Assembly: GCF_003253745.1 (NCBI RefSeq)
Contig: NZ_MZXV01000032.1
Location: 186,001 to 250,000 of the forward strand
From: Mesorhizobium kowhaii
Lineage (GTDB): Bacteria > Pseudomonadota > Alphaproteobacteria > Rhizobiales > Rhizobiaceae
Reading direction: 5' to 3'
DNA: 64,000 bases
Shown piece after piece: positions 63,840-64,000 of the stretch (positions are counted from its first letter, which is position 1; the number at the start of each line of letters is the position of its first letter). The position numbers and the translations under genes are program-made. A model generated the notes under the pieces. The model ran no database searches. It was given only the letters and a program-made list of their open reading frames with translations, and was not told where the DNA came from.

Positions 63840-64000
63840 ATGTCGCTGCTGGACACCTTCTTCAACCCCGATGTCATCATGTCCAGCCTGCCGGCGCTGC
63901 TGCGCGGCTTCCTGAACACGCTGCTGCTCGGCATCCTGAGCATCGGCATCGGCATCCCCATCGGCCTGGGAATCAGCCTGGTGCGGCTCTACGCGCCAAA
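63840..64000 (+). CDS. Amino acid ABC transporter permease, 3' truncated by window end
   Basis: 53 residues are visible before the window ends. The start MSLLDTFFNPDVIMSSLPAL leads to LLRGFLNTLLLGILSIGIGIPIGLGISL, the first membrane helix of the HisM/GlnP-type permease family. It follows the binding-protein gene after a hairpin and presumably forms its channel. The rest of the gene and the ATPase should lie downstream. Confidence 0.85.
   Translation, partial: MSLLDTFFNPDVIMSSLPALLRGFLNTLLLGILSIGIGIPIGLGISLVRLYAP

Noticed and set aside
1..64000. CRISPR array, phage or integrative element
   Set aside because: No regularly spaced short repeats, integrase, transposase or phage structural genes were seen, even beside the tRNA genes.

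Overview
The window is a 64-kb piece of a high-GC alphaproteobacterial chromosome, most likely Mesorhizobium or a close Phyllobacteriaceae relative. Evidence for this is the dense Hyphomicrobiales-style gene packing, the dnaX-ybaB-recR and kdsB-pheA neighbourhoods, the membrane-anchored cytochrome c, several oligopeptide/dipeptide ABC systems, and RIME-like GC-rich palindromes between genes. Genus is an inference from gene content; no marker comparison was possible.

Layout. 0-4 kb: an RND efflux pair whose inner-membrane pump is broken by a one-base frameshift. 4-9.4 kb: a reverse-strand five-gene oligopeptide ABC transporter. 9.6-15.5 kb (reverse): a lytic transglycosylase, recR, a SleB-type cell-wall hydrolase, a small unknown protein, ybaB, dnaX and the SRP RNA. 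15.6-20.1 kb: a HIT protein, nudC, a Dabb protein, pheA and kdsB (reverse), and cytochrome c. 20.2-27.8 kb: a YejABEF-like peptide importer with two tandem binding-protein genes. 27.9-34.1 kb: a 2-hydroxyacid dehydrogenase, a lipoprotein, a TPR-methyltransferase, an exonuclease/ATP-dependent DNA ligase pair and an anchored protein of unknown role. 34.5-34.7 kb: tRNA-Thr(CGT) and tRNA-Cys(GCA). 35.2-38.5 kb: an ECF-sigma locus with EF-hand and periplasmic proteins, a repeated promoter-like motif, and the decayed remains of a DUF1501 gene.

38.6-64 kb is the most interesting part: an accessory catabolic island for what looks like a nitrogen-containing aromatic. It holds iorAB-like 2-oxoacid:ferredoxin oxidoreductase genes, a MarR regulator, two phytoene-desaturase-like flavoproteins around a cyclase-family (isatin hydrolase/kynurenine formamidase type) hydrolase, a dipeptide-type ABC importer and a secreted VOC protein. 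These are followed by a fused FAD monooxygenase/Old-Yellow-Enzyme protein of the 2-aminobenzoyl-CoA (salicylyl-CoA) monooxygenase/reductase type, SDR, a second MarR, enoyl-CoA hydratase, acyl-CoA dehydrogenase, RidA, a RutA-like flavin monooxygenase, an HpcH/HpaI aldolase, an aminotransferase and an amino-acid ABC transporter that runs off the end. Four near-identical palindromes of the form TTTnAAGCwTnAAA sit in four separate promoter regions of this island and appear to tie it into one regulon.

Working hypothesis (inference): the cyclase-family enzyme opens isatin to isatinate (2-aminophenylglyoxylate). The IorAB-like enzyme then oxidatively decarboxylates this 2-oxoacid straight to 2-aminobenzoyl-CoA, which the fused flavoenzyme hydroxylates and dearomatises. 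RidA, SDR, hydratase, dehydrogenase and aldolase would finish the degradation. This would explain why no aryl-CoA ligase is present in the cluster.
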